From Manduca sexta (taxonomy: Eukaryota; Arthropoda; Insecta; Lepidoptera; Sphingidae), in assembly GCF_014839805.1 (NCBI RefSeq), contig NC_051121.1, positions 3,951,116-4,015,115 of the forward strand: 64,000 nucleotides of DNA, in the 5' to 3' direction. Below are positions 1-13,300 of the stretch, one piece after another. The notes under the pieces were generated by a model that did no database searches, was not told the DNA's origin, and worked only from the letters and a program-made list of their open reading frames with translations. Both the position numbers and the translations under genes were made by a program. Position 1 is the first letter of the stretch; each line of letters opens with the position of its first letter.

Positions 1-3000
1 GCAATTTAATGTATTATTTAGACATGAAATGTTCTTTGTTGAGAATTTTATTTTGCGCAGTAAACTGTAGCAATTATTTTATGAATTGTTTTACCTAATT
101 ATAAAAGGTTAAACTAACCGTTTGGCTACCAGTACATTTTTTTAGCTAACAAACAACCAAACTTTATGAACTAAATAACATTTTTCCTTTAAAAATAATT
201 TTCTGTGCCAAATATACATGTACTTTGTCAACTGAATCTTAAAGATATTCTGTTATGTAAATTAGTGGTTTGAAGAGAAAAATAATAAAAAAAGCCGCTC
301 GTCCTGGCTTTTAAAGACGCCAACGTCTTAGTACTTCATAATGGATGGAAGATGTTTCTTCGCTTTTAAACCGAGATTCGGTTCGAATAGTTTTTTTATT
401 AAAAATATCCGTCGCAGAGAAGTCTTTGCGAAATGGTAATGCCTTCCAACGAAACATACAATATCATGAATTTTAAAATTTATGAACTTGTGTTGGAATA
501 TATTTACACTTTATTATAACAAGGTTGGGTAATGTGTAGTTGAGTCTCTATATTAAAGGATGCTGAGCAAAACCACCCCCACAGTCGGAGTTATTATGAT
601 GCTTTATCGATTGTACGTGGTCTCTTGGTGTTGACAATATCATTTAATATTTTTACGCGAATGTTAGACATCCAAATAATACTAGTTTTCAGATTTTATC
701 ACGGTTTTATGTGTTCTAATTTTCCTGGTGTTTCGAAGACTGCAGACTTCATGGCATTGCCAACATACAAAACACAGTGATATAATCCGAAAACTAATCC
801 GTACAATCGTTTCAGCGTTTGCTTCTCAACATCTTCAGAATCTTTCGCGTTTACATATGTCATACGGTTATCTGCCAATGACTTACTTAAATGAGAGGTT
901 ACGTGAGAGGAACATCACGAAGAAGCCTAAATCCGAATAATTTTCGCCAGAATTTCGAAGTTGTTCTACAAAGTCACAGTAGATCAGTGGAATGGACTAA
1001 GTCCTAAATCCTTCGAGTACTAAAAGACCCGTGCCCAGTAGAAAAGAATAGAACATACAGATGATATTATTTATAGTAATAACACAACTACTAAAGGAAA
1101 TCTTAGTGTATTCACTTCCAAAATGATTCATAATATACAAATAAAAAGCAGCATATAGTTTATGAGGTTACTTAATCGGCTTCTTTCTGATGCAATAATT
1201 TGCAGGTCGTTGCTCATTGATTCGTCCAATTGGGCAGCGGCCAAGCTTTCAACTTACTGACCCGCTTTGGTTTCTCAGTAGTTAATTATGTCCATTTCAA
1301 AAATTACGGCGAATTCTTTTTAGTGTAGCCAGCCCGATTTTTATATAGGTCTTTTGAAAAATAGGTTAGTTGGTTTGGGGAGCTATGGTGTGCAGTGCTT
1401 TGTTATTGACTAGTTGGTGTTGCTATTTATGGCGCTTACAGGTACATACATTACTCAGGTCATATGAGACCAAAAAGTTCTTAAAGAGGACATTGAAAAG
1501 ATTGTCATACAAAAAATTTGCGTTCATGCAATGGTTACTCCATATACAATGAAATAGCAAAATACCAATTTAAAACTTCATATTTTTAAAAATTATGATA
1601 GCACGTTTTTAATGCGCATGTTAGCATATTTTCTGTAAATGTTATTTTTGCATTAATATCTGAGGAGGCTGTGACATCTTGATAGGACATGAACATTTCA
1701 AATAAGACCAACGACTTATTACCAATTGGTAATTACTTTTGGAGCACAATTTCTTTCCTATCTATATTGTTGAAAGTCTTTAAGTGGGACATATATTTAG
1801 GATGCGTAAGTCTGTAGCTTCGCAATCATTTCTAAACTACTTGGCATTCTTTATCATCTATATTTTACATCTGTTTCAGTCCATCTAAAAGTTATCTAGA
1901 AGAGATCGCCCTTAGTGATACCCATTGTGGAATCATTTCATTCTTTTGTTTTATATTTTATATTTCTTTAGTTCATCTATAACTATTATTATTTCATACT
2001 CAAAAAAATTAATATAAATTACAAATTACAATGAAAAACCTCTAACAAAATTATGGTCTATACGAGGGCCTTTTCTTCATACTGTTGTTTTATTTCAACA
2101 TCCCAAACATATTCAGTCTTACTTATAAACTTGTTTTAGCGTTAAGAGGTGGTTAAGAATTGCTTAAATAGCTATCAATAACATCACCGGTTTCCTAGTT
2201 TAAACCTTATAAAGAGCAAGATGGTGGGTTTTGCCTCACAGCTGATCGAGTAAATTCGTTTTAACTAAGCAAAGCTTTGTGAATTTTTTATAAGTAAGAC
2301 TGATTAAACTCCAAATATCAGTTCCGTCATAGTTTACGTTAAACCAGTTGATTGACGAAACACCGGCGCGTGACGCTAGTTCCACTGAATAATTCCGAGC
2401 GGAAATGTAACCTATTAATAATTCACTACGAACCATCTCTAACAAGACAAAGTGAGCAAATACCGGAGCACTTAACTATATGCTAAACTGCGATCTGTTG
2501 AACGTGGGGTTCCGTGCCGGGTTTATGTAAAACGGTTTGTTTCGATGGAGTTTGGTCAGGTAATTCTTTAATTAGTATGTTTAATATCTTGTAAGGTTGA
2601 TATTAAAATCTTTTTGGCTTTGGGGGCATCTTGGTCTCATTGTTTAGAGAAGTGTCGCAATGCCGTATTGCGCAGGGATGGTTCAGCTATCATAGTGCAC
2701 CAAGATACTCCGAGGCTGTTCCGTATGCGCCGAAGACCACTGCGGGTTTTGGTTAGTATACCGGTGTAGGATGCATATAGGTTAAGGAACTACATCTAAT
2801 GCTCGTTTGGATGAAGCTATACTCTCAAGTGTCTACATTGGGCTGTAAGATTGGTGAAAACAACTTAACCGTCCCACTGACCCCGCAGTAGTGGTAGCAT
2901 GACACGTATTTTGTTATTATACACGCAAAAAAACATTGTTGATATTAGATGTTTTTTATTATAGTAACTAAAGAAGCCCTTTGCTTCATACCAAAGGCTA

Positions 3001-3660
3001 CAGTGGCTTGTAAATAGCAACAAGACTACCGTATTTGAAGTATAACACATCACACGTATCATCAAGCTAATGTTCAACCTTATTACAACTACTTAACTAA
3101 CTTAAAATCATTAACATTTATATCAATGATGAAATCTATCCTAAGCTCTTCCAACATTTCATCATAAAATTTCAAAGATTCTGAAAGGAAAATCAAGCGA
3201 AATACCTCGCTAATTGCGTGAAGGATCTCCGAAAATAAAAAGTTCTTCACTCAGAGCACGAGCACTTCCGGGCTGTTTGAGTATCTGATAAAAATGCACT
3301 TTGAGGTGCAGAGGGAATTTTTGAAAAACAGAAAGCGGGTGAAATTAAAAAATATTGCGGAACGCGGCTTGAATTTTAGCTTGTTAAAAACAAGGTTATG
3401 TTTGTTACATATTAAAAATATATTGATTGGTCAGTTACATTGCCTGATCATGTCTGAGGGCAATGCATACATAAGAACCCTTTTGAATACCGTCGCCGAA
3501 TATTAATGAAACTGATTCGCATCTGTTAATACGGCCCTAAATCCAGAGGAACTTATCCTGTGGGCTACCATTTGGTCAACCAGTCTACTACATTAGTCTT
3601 TAAGAGAATCATAAGACTTCACCAATATTACCTTCCACGACTTTTCATACCTTTTCATGG
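1..3660. other. AT-rich intergenic DNA, no supportable gene
   Basis: Only short open frames occur here (70 codons or fewer), with no recognisable domain, splice-consistent exon chain or codon bias. A fragment of an interspersed MITE family lies near 650-755, recognised by the words TTACGCG, TTTTATC and GTTTCGAAGACT that recur elsewhere in the window. Nothing else could be identified. Confidence 0.6.
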
Positions 3661-3955
3661 CTTTTAATGACGAAACGAGCTTGCCGTTCGCATAATGGTA
3701 AACGATACGACCGCCCATAAACAGTAAAAACACCATCCAACAACTTGAATTACAAAGTATTGTTAGTTATTTCACTGCGCTCGCCATCCTGAGACTTGAG
3801 ATGTTAAGTCATATTATGTCCATAGTTACATTGGCTACAATGTGCTTCAAACCGAAACACAACAGTGACTACACACACTTCGCACAGATATAGACATTGC
3901 GGTGGTACCTACCCACGCGGTCTCTCACATACGAGAATCCTACCACCAGTTAATT
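3661..3955 (+). repeat. Interspersed repeat, family B
   Basis: This is a roughly 290-bp element with the words GAGCTTGCCGTTCG, ACCGCCCATAAACAGTA, TTGGCTACAATG and GCGGTGGTACCTACCCA. The same succession recurs at about 40005-40300, 51320-51605 and 57122-57398 on this strand, and at 7110-7310 and 30460-30730 on the other strand. It looks like a high-copy lepidopteran retroelement fragment; the class (SINE or LINE tail) is not certain. Confidence 0.75.
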
Positions 3956-6900
3956 TAAGTTCCACCTCCAAATATCCAAGTCGTGTCCTGTCCTTGTTAG
4001 TTATACAGACTTCTGTTTAGACAATTTCAAACGGAATAAGTCTGCAAACTGTTCGAGAACCAATCATTTATATTTCATCGGTGTAAACTTCTATTTCATT
4101 CCTTAATGCAGTTTTATTTTACTTCTCTAGACGATCAATGTTTATGTTCCGTTTTATAGTATTTGGTCTTGTAGTTTTTATAGCAGTATATTGGTTTGTT
4201 CCTTTTCTGTAGCATTTTCAATTATGATCAAGGAATTTTCTGAATGTCGAATATTCTCAATAAACTTTACTTTAAAAAAAACGTAAATCCCTTTTTTTTA
4301 AGTTTCAAAATCATATTTCCGACAGGGGCAGATATAAAGTAACACCGCAACATACATAAAGACGGGACAACATACATTGTATAAAAATCCAACAAAAGAT
4401 TGTACATATTTTTTCATATTACAGGATCAAACAAATCATTTCGCTCCCTTTGATGCCTAACGAAGGGACGTACAAACATAATTTCTATATAGAATTACAG
4501 TTACAAAGGCAAAATCATTTTCTTTATGCAAGAATATTTACAATTTATACATAAGTTTACAACTGAATTTACTTTAATTTAGTGTATTGTTTCATTTATG
4601 ATAAAAGTAAGGCATTTACAGTCAGTTTCTTCATTGGCAGTAACAGTCAAAGTAACTTCTTGCCTAAGTTATTACGTTAGTGTTGCGGCACCTCTTGTGG
4701 CTTTTACTTTAGCAACGTTTATGTTATGGCATTTACTCTGGCTAGTACAATTATTTTCATAGTTTGTAAACCTGGCCATTAATAATGGAAAGTCATATAA
4801 TAGGATAGATCTAATCTACGACCCCATAAGGCATAGTTTGCGACTGACTGTCTCCAATTATATTTCCAAAGAGCGATCAAAAGTGTATACATATTGCATG
4901 CCATTTGCATGGCTTCTCTTGTCGACTCATTCAGTCACCGCCCGATTTGCAGCGAGCACTAGGAGCGTAAGTATTTGCGGGTGTGCATCCAATTTGTAGC
5001 TCAGAGGCAGGTGGCTGACCGACAACCGCAGACTATTTGCCTAACGGGTCCGGAGGCTTAATATCTACCTGCATTTAGAGGTCCTTTATATTAAGAGTAA
5101 AATTGGAGAACATTAACCCATAAAACCCGAAATCGTCACCATTATTTTTAGGGTTTATATTTGTTTTTCATCTGGAATATCAGACTCATTTGTCTCAATT
5201 CTGCTCACGTAAAATACCGTCGTATTTTGTAAAAATACATAAGTGAAATTCGCCGCGGGCCGAAGCAAACTGAAACATTTAAACCGCCGCGAAACTAGGT
5301 TGTTTTACATATTCTGAGCGCTGCAGACAGTACAACGAGGATCCTCTATTTACACTAGCAATTTTTATTTATCATTCCCGAAATGTATTCAGAAAGTTCT
5401 AGAAAATTTAAATGTACGAGGTGTTATTGTCAATTTTTTTTACCGAATCTGTGAAAATTGGTTTTGAAGCTCTTGCGTATATTGTGTGTTGACACATATA
5501 ATATTATATTAAGACGCAAAATCCAAACACACAACACAGATTGCTAAACTATTCAATTTAGTAAAAGCAACTGTCAAAAATCAAACCTAGCGTAGTTTTT
5601 GTCAACTCACATCTCTCATCTACTCATCAACTACATCTAAGTTGACACACAAAAATATATTAATGCTTGTACAGCTATTATCTTTTGAAGGACATTATAA
5701 TTAATAAGGATTATAAATAACATTGAATATCTCAGGATGACATGCACAGTTTCCATACTATAATTCTTAGTTTTGGAGTATGCTTATTTACAGGTAAGAT
5801 TAGACTTGTGATTTAATATTCATATTCAGTTAAATAAATATTATTATCAGCCACAGGAAGGTGCACTTGTAAACCTAGATCTCTATTTTCCGGACCAACG
5901 TTAAATAGATGGTAATATCCTCTCAAATCTTGCGTCATAGCGTACCATGTCTGAGCATCTAACAAATATTTGATATCAGCCACCATTCGACTACAGGCAT
6001 TCCGATGCCGACTCTTAATATATTATCTATGTCGTTTACGTGCGAGCATTAACGTTTTATGGAACACTTTCAAATGAATTGTTTGTCTGCCGTTTTATCG
6101 ATAAATAGCAAATTTTATATTTGTATTACAGTGGAATATAAGCAGTGTTGTTTATTGAGTTGGGAGACAAAGAAAGGGAGACCAAATTTAGATACTATAA
6201 CCTACCAAATTACAGATGGCGCCCAAAATTTGGCGCAATCTTTGTTATGGCGTCATTCAACTTGAAGTTATGATAGATCAATTTAAATTAATAACATACC
6301 TAGTCTTCTGTGTATAGTAGACGACGTTACAGATAACAGTAAAATGGCTACAACATTTGTTGTGGCAAACTCACACTCCATATCCCTAAAAGTAAGCAGA
6401 AATACCCCATATGTGACCGCTTATCTCTCCTGACAGATGTGTAATAAGTACGTATATGCAACAGGTCATAAATTCTGATCGAACTGAATCAAAAATTCAT
6501 ATTAAATTGACACATTACCTGGATTAAACCTAAAACCTTACGATTCACAGTCTATATATAATGCTAGAGCAATGACTTTTAATTCTAACCCAAATATTCC
6601 CAGCACGTTACCCTATCATGCGCTGTCAAGGGAGTTTTTGGCATCGCCCCGCTACATAATAGACCGTCCAGCGTACTGTATGGCCACTTTATTCTAAAGT
6701 ATTGCACGTAATTTATAGCTGGAATGGTCTTAGTGAAAATGTTGGATAATTTAACGTCCATTTATCAGCTCCAGTGGGCTAGCATGAGTTGTAAATTGAG
6801 GTGGAAAATATTTAAGGTCAGAACTTTGTTGAGAACTATTTTATATAAAAGATGAATAATAATTGCGTGAGGGTGGGCGTTGGGTGTTTTATATTCAACG

Positions 6901-7109
6901 AAACAGCGACTACAGTAAACATGATCATTAAGTTGCATATAACTTATATTCAAGAGCCCATGATAAAAGAAAAATGCTTTATTCATCACGAGGACGAACA
7001 TAGTTACGCTTATGATCCGTCAAGGTACATGAGAATATTTAATTATTACTCCTATTGAGTCGCTTATCGCTTCAGGCATTTTATATTGGACATCAAATTG
7101 ATGAAAGTC
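3956..7109. other. Intergenic DNA, no supportable gene
   Basis: No exon-like chain, RNA gene or recognisable element was found. The longer open frames (for example near 6059-6265 and 6765-7058) lie in AT-rich sequence, overlap on opposite strands and match nothing recognised. Confidence 0.5.
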
Positions 7110-7310
7110 TGGTCGATTTCCCAAACACAGCCAGTGTGTGTGTCTTATTATTAGACATCATAAAATCTAGCTTACCAGTCTCATAAGACTTAACATCTTA
7201 TATCACAGGGTAAGGAACATCAGACATTGCTTTGTAATTCAAAGCTGGGTGTTATTATTGTGTGGTCTACTTATATGTCAGTTATCATTGGGTGAGCGAC
7301 TCTTCATTTA
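7110..7310 (-). repeat. Interspersed repeat, family B, degenerate
   Basis: On the minus strand this matches the middle of the family B element at 3661-3955: the tracts around TTACAAAGCAATG and the ATGTTAAGTCTTATGAGA region are shared. It lies just downstream of the stop codon of the pacifastin-type gene. Confidence 0.6.
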
Positions 7311-7394
7311 GTGACCGATAAAACTGATGGAAATATTTTCAACAGTGACTTCAATGAGAAGCTTAACTAACTCGTATTTACCAAATAGCATGTT

Positions 7395-10300
7395 TCAGAT
7401 TTCAACTTTTATTCCTTCATTATAAGGCATAATATCAATACGTGTTCTTTCCATGTCTATTTTACTATATTTTTTGGCTAATTTATTAGCGCAGAAGACG
7501 TCGGTAGCGCAAATATTTTCTTCTTCACCACAGAAGCAAGAGCTACAGAAGCCATTTCCGTTCTCAAAGATGTCTGGAACATCGCATTTGAGGTCATCTG
7601 CAAATTAGAAAACATTTATTTAAATTAGCTCTTGGTCAATACAGTAGTAACAGCCAGTTTCTAAATTGAAAAATGTAAGTACCAGTTACGGTAAAGGCCA
7701 TAAGAGTTGCCAAAACAGTCATAATTTAGACAAAATTTGTTACAATGAAGAAAATGACCTTACGGTGTCAAAACGTATTACTAAAATAATTGCTACATAT
7801 AATACCACTTAAGAATTGATTCACCATTACTGCTGGATATACGTACCATAATCTGAAAAAGACACAATATTTTTAGTGAAGTTAAATTTTTATATCATTC
7901 GTATTATCTCCAAAACTACATTTATATTATTTCTGAAATCATTTATTGATTAGGTCAACGTTATAACTGACATCAAGACCAGCGAAATCACTTTACCGTC
8001 ATTATCATCATCTTTAGCATTTGAAAGGACTGCAGAACATAGACTTCCTACTAAACCAACCCCTTTGAAGTGGCTTGTATCCACCGAGTTCCTACAACTT
8101 TGACCAGGTCATCTATCCACCTTGTAGATGGGCGTCCAATTTTACCGTATCCGGATTAAAATGTATATTTGACAGCCTAGATAGCGTAGTTGTGTTGCTG
8201 AACGACAATCGTGTTGAAGACAAAGCTTTGATCCCCGAATCAGTATTTTCTACCCAGCATCAGCCCGAGCTCCGAAATTTGTGCGCGATGTGGAGATAGA
8301 CTCTTCTCCTATCACATAAAAGGAAAAAGAGGGAGCAGTAGTTATGTCTTTGCCTATTCGGTAATAAAGCGAGTGTAAGTACGTACTTGGACATGCTACT
8401 GACTTTTCCCAGCATTCCCATTTGTTATTCTTACATGTACAACCTTTGCAGTTGCTGCTTGTTCCCAGCGTGAACTCTTGATTGCCCTTGCATCTTGGTT
8501 CTGTAAATAAATTATCCTATAATGCTATGGTATTGTAGAAGGAGAGAGGCCTCGTGGCCAGTGAAGACCTGCAATTTGTGTGAAAATTACTTCTATTAAC
8601 TCACCAGGTTTTGGATATACCGTAGCTAGAAAGAAAATCCAATAACTTTAAAACAATATAGTTCCCACCCAGATTTCTCAATATGAACATTATTAACTTT
8701 CAAAATAATATTAGCAAACATAACTATAGCAAGAACTCATAAAAAAAGATAACCAACTTACTCTCGTGCGATAAACATAAATACATAAAACAGAATGAAA
8801 AATACGGGTCCAAGCAGTAACAGTAGCGGCAGTCGGCTTCGCCTCGCGGGTTGTACCACGTGCCCACTTTGCAATTGAAGAACTGCACTGAAATAAACCT
8901 TATTTACTAAGTAATATAGTTTAATTACTATAAACATCATCAGGCTTTGGAATAGATTGCTGACACGCGTGTTCCCTCCTTCCTACAATCCTAGGTCTTT
9001 CCCCCGGAACATGAAGAAGCACCTAAGTAGACCGTTATGATTGTGTTAAATGGCATAAGATAACCGTTTGTTGCCATTCAATAATCTATCTGGACGGTAT
9101 ACTGCTTACCATCAGGTGCAGTCACTTTGTCACGGAATATAAAAAGATTCGGAATGTTGTTCAGGGCGGTCATTTCAAGTTTTAGTAAAATCATAAAGGT
9201 ACACCGATTAAAGCTTGTAAACACATAGATCAATCTGAACGAGAAATGATAGCTGATTTTAGGATCCGTGAGACCCAATCAAGATCAACAGCGTCATGTC
9301 AGTTTTGGCAATAAGATCTTTCCTTTCAGTCGGCCTTACAGGTAAATGTGAATAATATCTCTACCTACCCCTGAAGGGAGAAAATGTGATAATATAAAGA
9401 GCTTACCATGCGTAACGTCACAATCCCTCTTCGTGCACGAAAACTTGCCATTTAAACAGATACATTCGTTGCACGGATCGTCAGCGGGCACCCGTTGGCC
9501 TTCCCTGCACTTCGGTTTATACGGCGCGGGAGTTGACAACGGTTGTTGTACTGTAATTAATATATCCTTCAAATGATCTTTAAATATGGTTCTCGTGTTA
9601 AGGCAGTCGCGACTTTAAGTACATTTACGTAGAGCACATCTTAGTTAGTTCAGTTCAGCGTCAACGCCGTTAGGTAATTAAATCTCACAATATAAGTTTC
9701 ATACATACAAGGAAGCGACCACCACTTCCTATCTCCGGGACCTTTGTCAAAAAGGCTTCGAAGTCCTGAAATTTTAATTGAGCTTAAAATCCTTCCTTAT
9801 AATTTGCGGAGCCGATCTATTCAATATCAAATACAATAATTGAAACTATCGACTCAAATAAAATTCTTTTTTAAAATACAATATCACTAGCTTTGCTCCC
9901 GGTTCGCCCGCGTGAAAGTTTCGGGATGAAATTAACAACGAAAGATCTCAAAAAAAATCCCAGATTTTGCAACATCGAAATTGATGCTCGGCTTATTATA
10001 TATAGGTCATAGTTTGATTTTTTAAACCGATAGTTTCCTCGATAAATCTATCCAACAATAAAAGAATTTTTCAATTTGAACCAATACTTCCTGAGACTAG
10101 CGTGTTCAAACAAACAAACAATAGTGTACATAACAATTAAAAACGCAGTATTAATAACATAATACAGTTGTTACGCTTTTGTTAAACTATTTTTTAACTT
10201 TATAAGGTTCTCACAGTGAACCGGCATATTACCGATAACTTGTGCCATTTTCATGTACTCATATATCTTTTTGAATAGCTGTGAATCGATTGCATATAGG

Positions 10301-13300
10301 TGTTGAAGTTTTAATAATTTCGTCCACTTACTTTGCCGTGTAATGCGAATCCGATCACGATAGCTAATGAATCTGAGATGTTCTAGGGAAACGATAAACA
10401 TATTATATATTTGTTTAGGTCGATAATCGTTGTTAAATTGTTCGTGTTTTGTTTGCGTTTTCGTAGAATCTGTTATATACGTATAGTAGAAAATTTAGAA
10501 TCGCTGGATAACAAGGTCCTACGTTATATATTTTGTGCAAATTGAATTATATGTCATATAATTCGATATCTTTTTCAGTAAAAGATCCAATAATTCCAAC
10601 TGATAAATAAAGGAGGAATCATGAATTACTGTCATTTAAAATTTTTAGTAATATGCAAATTTTAAATGTTTTTTCTTCATAAGTATAAATTAACATAAGT
10701 CCTTGTAATAATGAGGCAGCGATATGTGGCCACTTGCCAAGTCTGCGAAATTTGTATACTTATAAAATAGATAAGCAAAAATATAGGTTAAGGCGATACC
10801 TCAAGGTCCATTTTCATACATTTTGTTTCACCTTTAATCTGGGTAACTAAACAAGTATTGGCAAGTAAAGAATTTAAATTCACGTCTAGTTAGTGATTAG
10901 TTCTCGCAGTTGAAAGAAAAATATAAAAATAATTAATAATCATGGATATTTCGGCCTTTAAAATTCAATTTGATAAATCGACATATCGTTTATTCATAAC
11001 AATAAAATAACGTAGCATAAATATCTAATTCACATAAAATAAATATTATAATTGGTAAAAGATCCAATCGTTAGGTAAAAGTTATCCATAAAATAAATTA
11101 GAACTCGAAACAATTAACATACTTTATCAATAAACTAAAAGTTCTAAAATGATTGTATGTTTATTTTGTTTGTTTTATTTTATCTCTCGCATAATTTCAT
11201 CTGATGAAATATCAATTCTATTAAGTTAAGACTGAAAACCAAATTTCTTACCATTACGACGAGCTGCAAAAATAAATATAATGAAATTGTTTATTTGTCT
11301 ACAAAATATATTATATTTATTCCAATTTCCAATTCCAATTTGCTGTATCATTTTTACAACTCTGTCAATATCAACTAAAATTTTTTTATTAAGTTTTAGA
11401 TAATTTAAAATTAGTATTATTATAGACAGAATTACTTCAGCATCATTTCGTCAGATAACGTGAAGCATGTAAATTTAAGTACAACGCATGCTTTATATTG
11501 CCTTTCAACCATTCTAACCTCTCCAAGATTATTATAGAGTTCATATAAAGAAATACTCACTTTGATTCTTCGGAGGACATACCGTCGATGTGCAAAGAAA
11601 CAGCTGTCCACCCATGCACACACACTGAGTACATCCAAAATTCATGATGCCCTTTGCAGCGCAAAACGACGCTGGAATAATATTTATGAAATCATCATCT
11701 ATATTAATATATAGCTGAAGAGTTTGTTTAAAGGCGCTAATCTCAAACTACTAAACCAATTTTTTTTTTCACTAATACGAAGCTATTTTACTCCTGTATG
11801 CTAAAGGCTACTATTCATCCCGGAAAAAATTATTACGCGAGAGGAGCTGCAAGCAATAGCTACTAATACATAAAACCATCATCATAAACATTATTAGACA
11901 CAGGAACTCCACGGGTGAAATAGGCCTCCCTTAAAGATGACCAAATTGACTTGAATTAATAATTTAAAATAAACTAATGATTTATCTTGTCAAATTGCTA
12001 AACAAACATTTTGGGTTACGTTTTTAGTGCGAGCATTCACACGGAAAGATTCGGATAAGAGCATTCGAACGTGTCGTATTGTTTTACAATAATGATCAGT
12101 TTTTAATCGTAACATAAGTTCCTTCGGACCATAGCCTTGTTTAATTCTGACATATTTATAGAGAATTATTATAATTATACTAAAATCATTCGTCTGATAA
12201 AGAAGGGATTAAAGGGTATCAGACAATCAATGAAAAAAATCAACTGTAATTCTTTTTGGTTTTCAAGAGAAATGCCAAAATAGTATTACCTTCAGCTGGC
12301 CGTAAGTCGTCTCTCACCATCTCCAGATCTAAAAAATTCATAATATATAGACGTACAAAACATCACGCATTTATCCCCGAAGCCCTGGTTGCAGAGGCGA
12401 AACCGAAGTGCGTTCCGTCCCATGATGTTATAGGGGGCGAGCCTTTCGCCATATAGGGCACAAATTCCAGACTCCGGGCTGATATTGAGCAAAAAATCTC
12501 AAATATCACTAATAATAATACATAGAATGACAATAATTATGAAAACTAACACCAAATTTAAGCTAATATTCTGAAATATTTATCACTAAATACACATCCT
12601 TTATCTCTGAAGTGGTAGGCAGCGGTGCTACCAGGACACCCACTATTCGCATATTAATTCTATCCCATAATGCGATAAGAGGCAAACCTTCTGCCATCAC
12701 ATCAGGCTCAACTTCCAAACTCCGAGCTTATACTGACCAGAAAACCAGGATTCGAAACCGGGACCTCACGCAATTCAACTACGCCACCGAGGCTCAAAAC
12801 ATTATTTGTATTATAAAAACAATTAAACGTATTCTACATAAGTAACTTACATTTTATAGCCTGAGGAAGCTGTCTATATAAACCTTCTCTAAGTATATTG
12901 GTGTGGTTGAAGAGATCATTCCGGAGAGCTTCGGTGTTATCCACCACTATGCCTTTGAAAAAAGGAAAAATAGAGTATCAGGGGTAATAGAATACTTGAT
13001 TTCTTAACAAATCCCCTACTTCGTACTATAATTATAATTATTTGAAGATGAAGGATGGAATGTTTAGTGTTTTGAATCCATCTCTCCCTTCCTTTTATAA
13101 TATTGGCTTAAATGTATAAATGCCGTTTCCCTAACATTGTAATGATCCCTTATAATAAAATAATTAATATCAGCTCTCTATTATATACTATCCCGCTGCT
13201 GGGCACGAGCCTCTTCTACTCCAGAGAGGGATTAGGCCTTAGTCCACCACGTTCGCCTAGTGCGGATTGGTAGACTTCACACACCCTCAAAATTCCTATA

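Noticed and set aside
9078..9278. Open frame with a DPKISYHFSF start on the minus strand between pacifastin exons
   Set aside because: It has no cysteine module and no matching splice pair; its end overlaps words of the family 3 repeat (CACCTGATGGTAAGC inverted).
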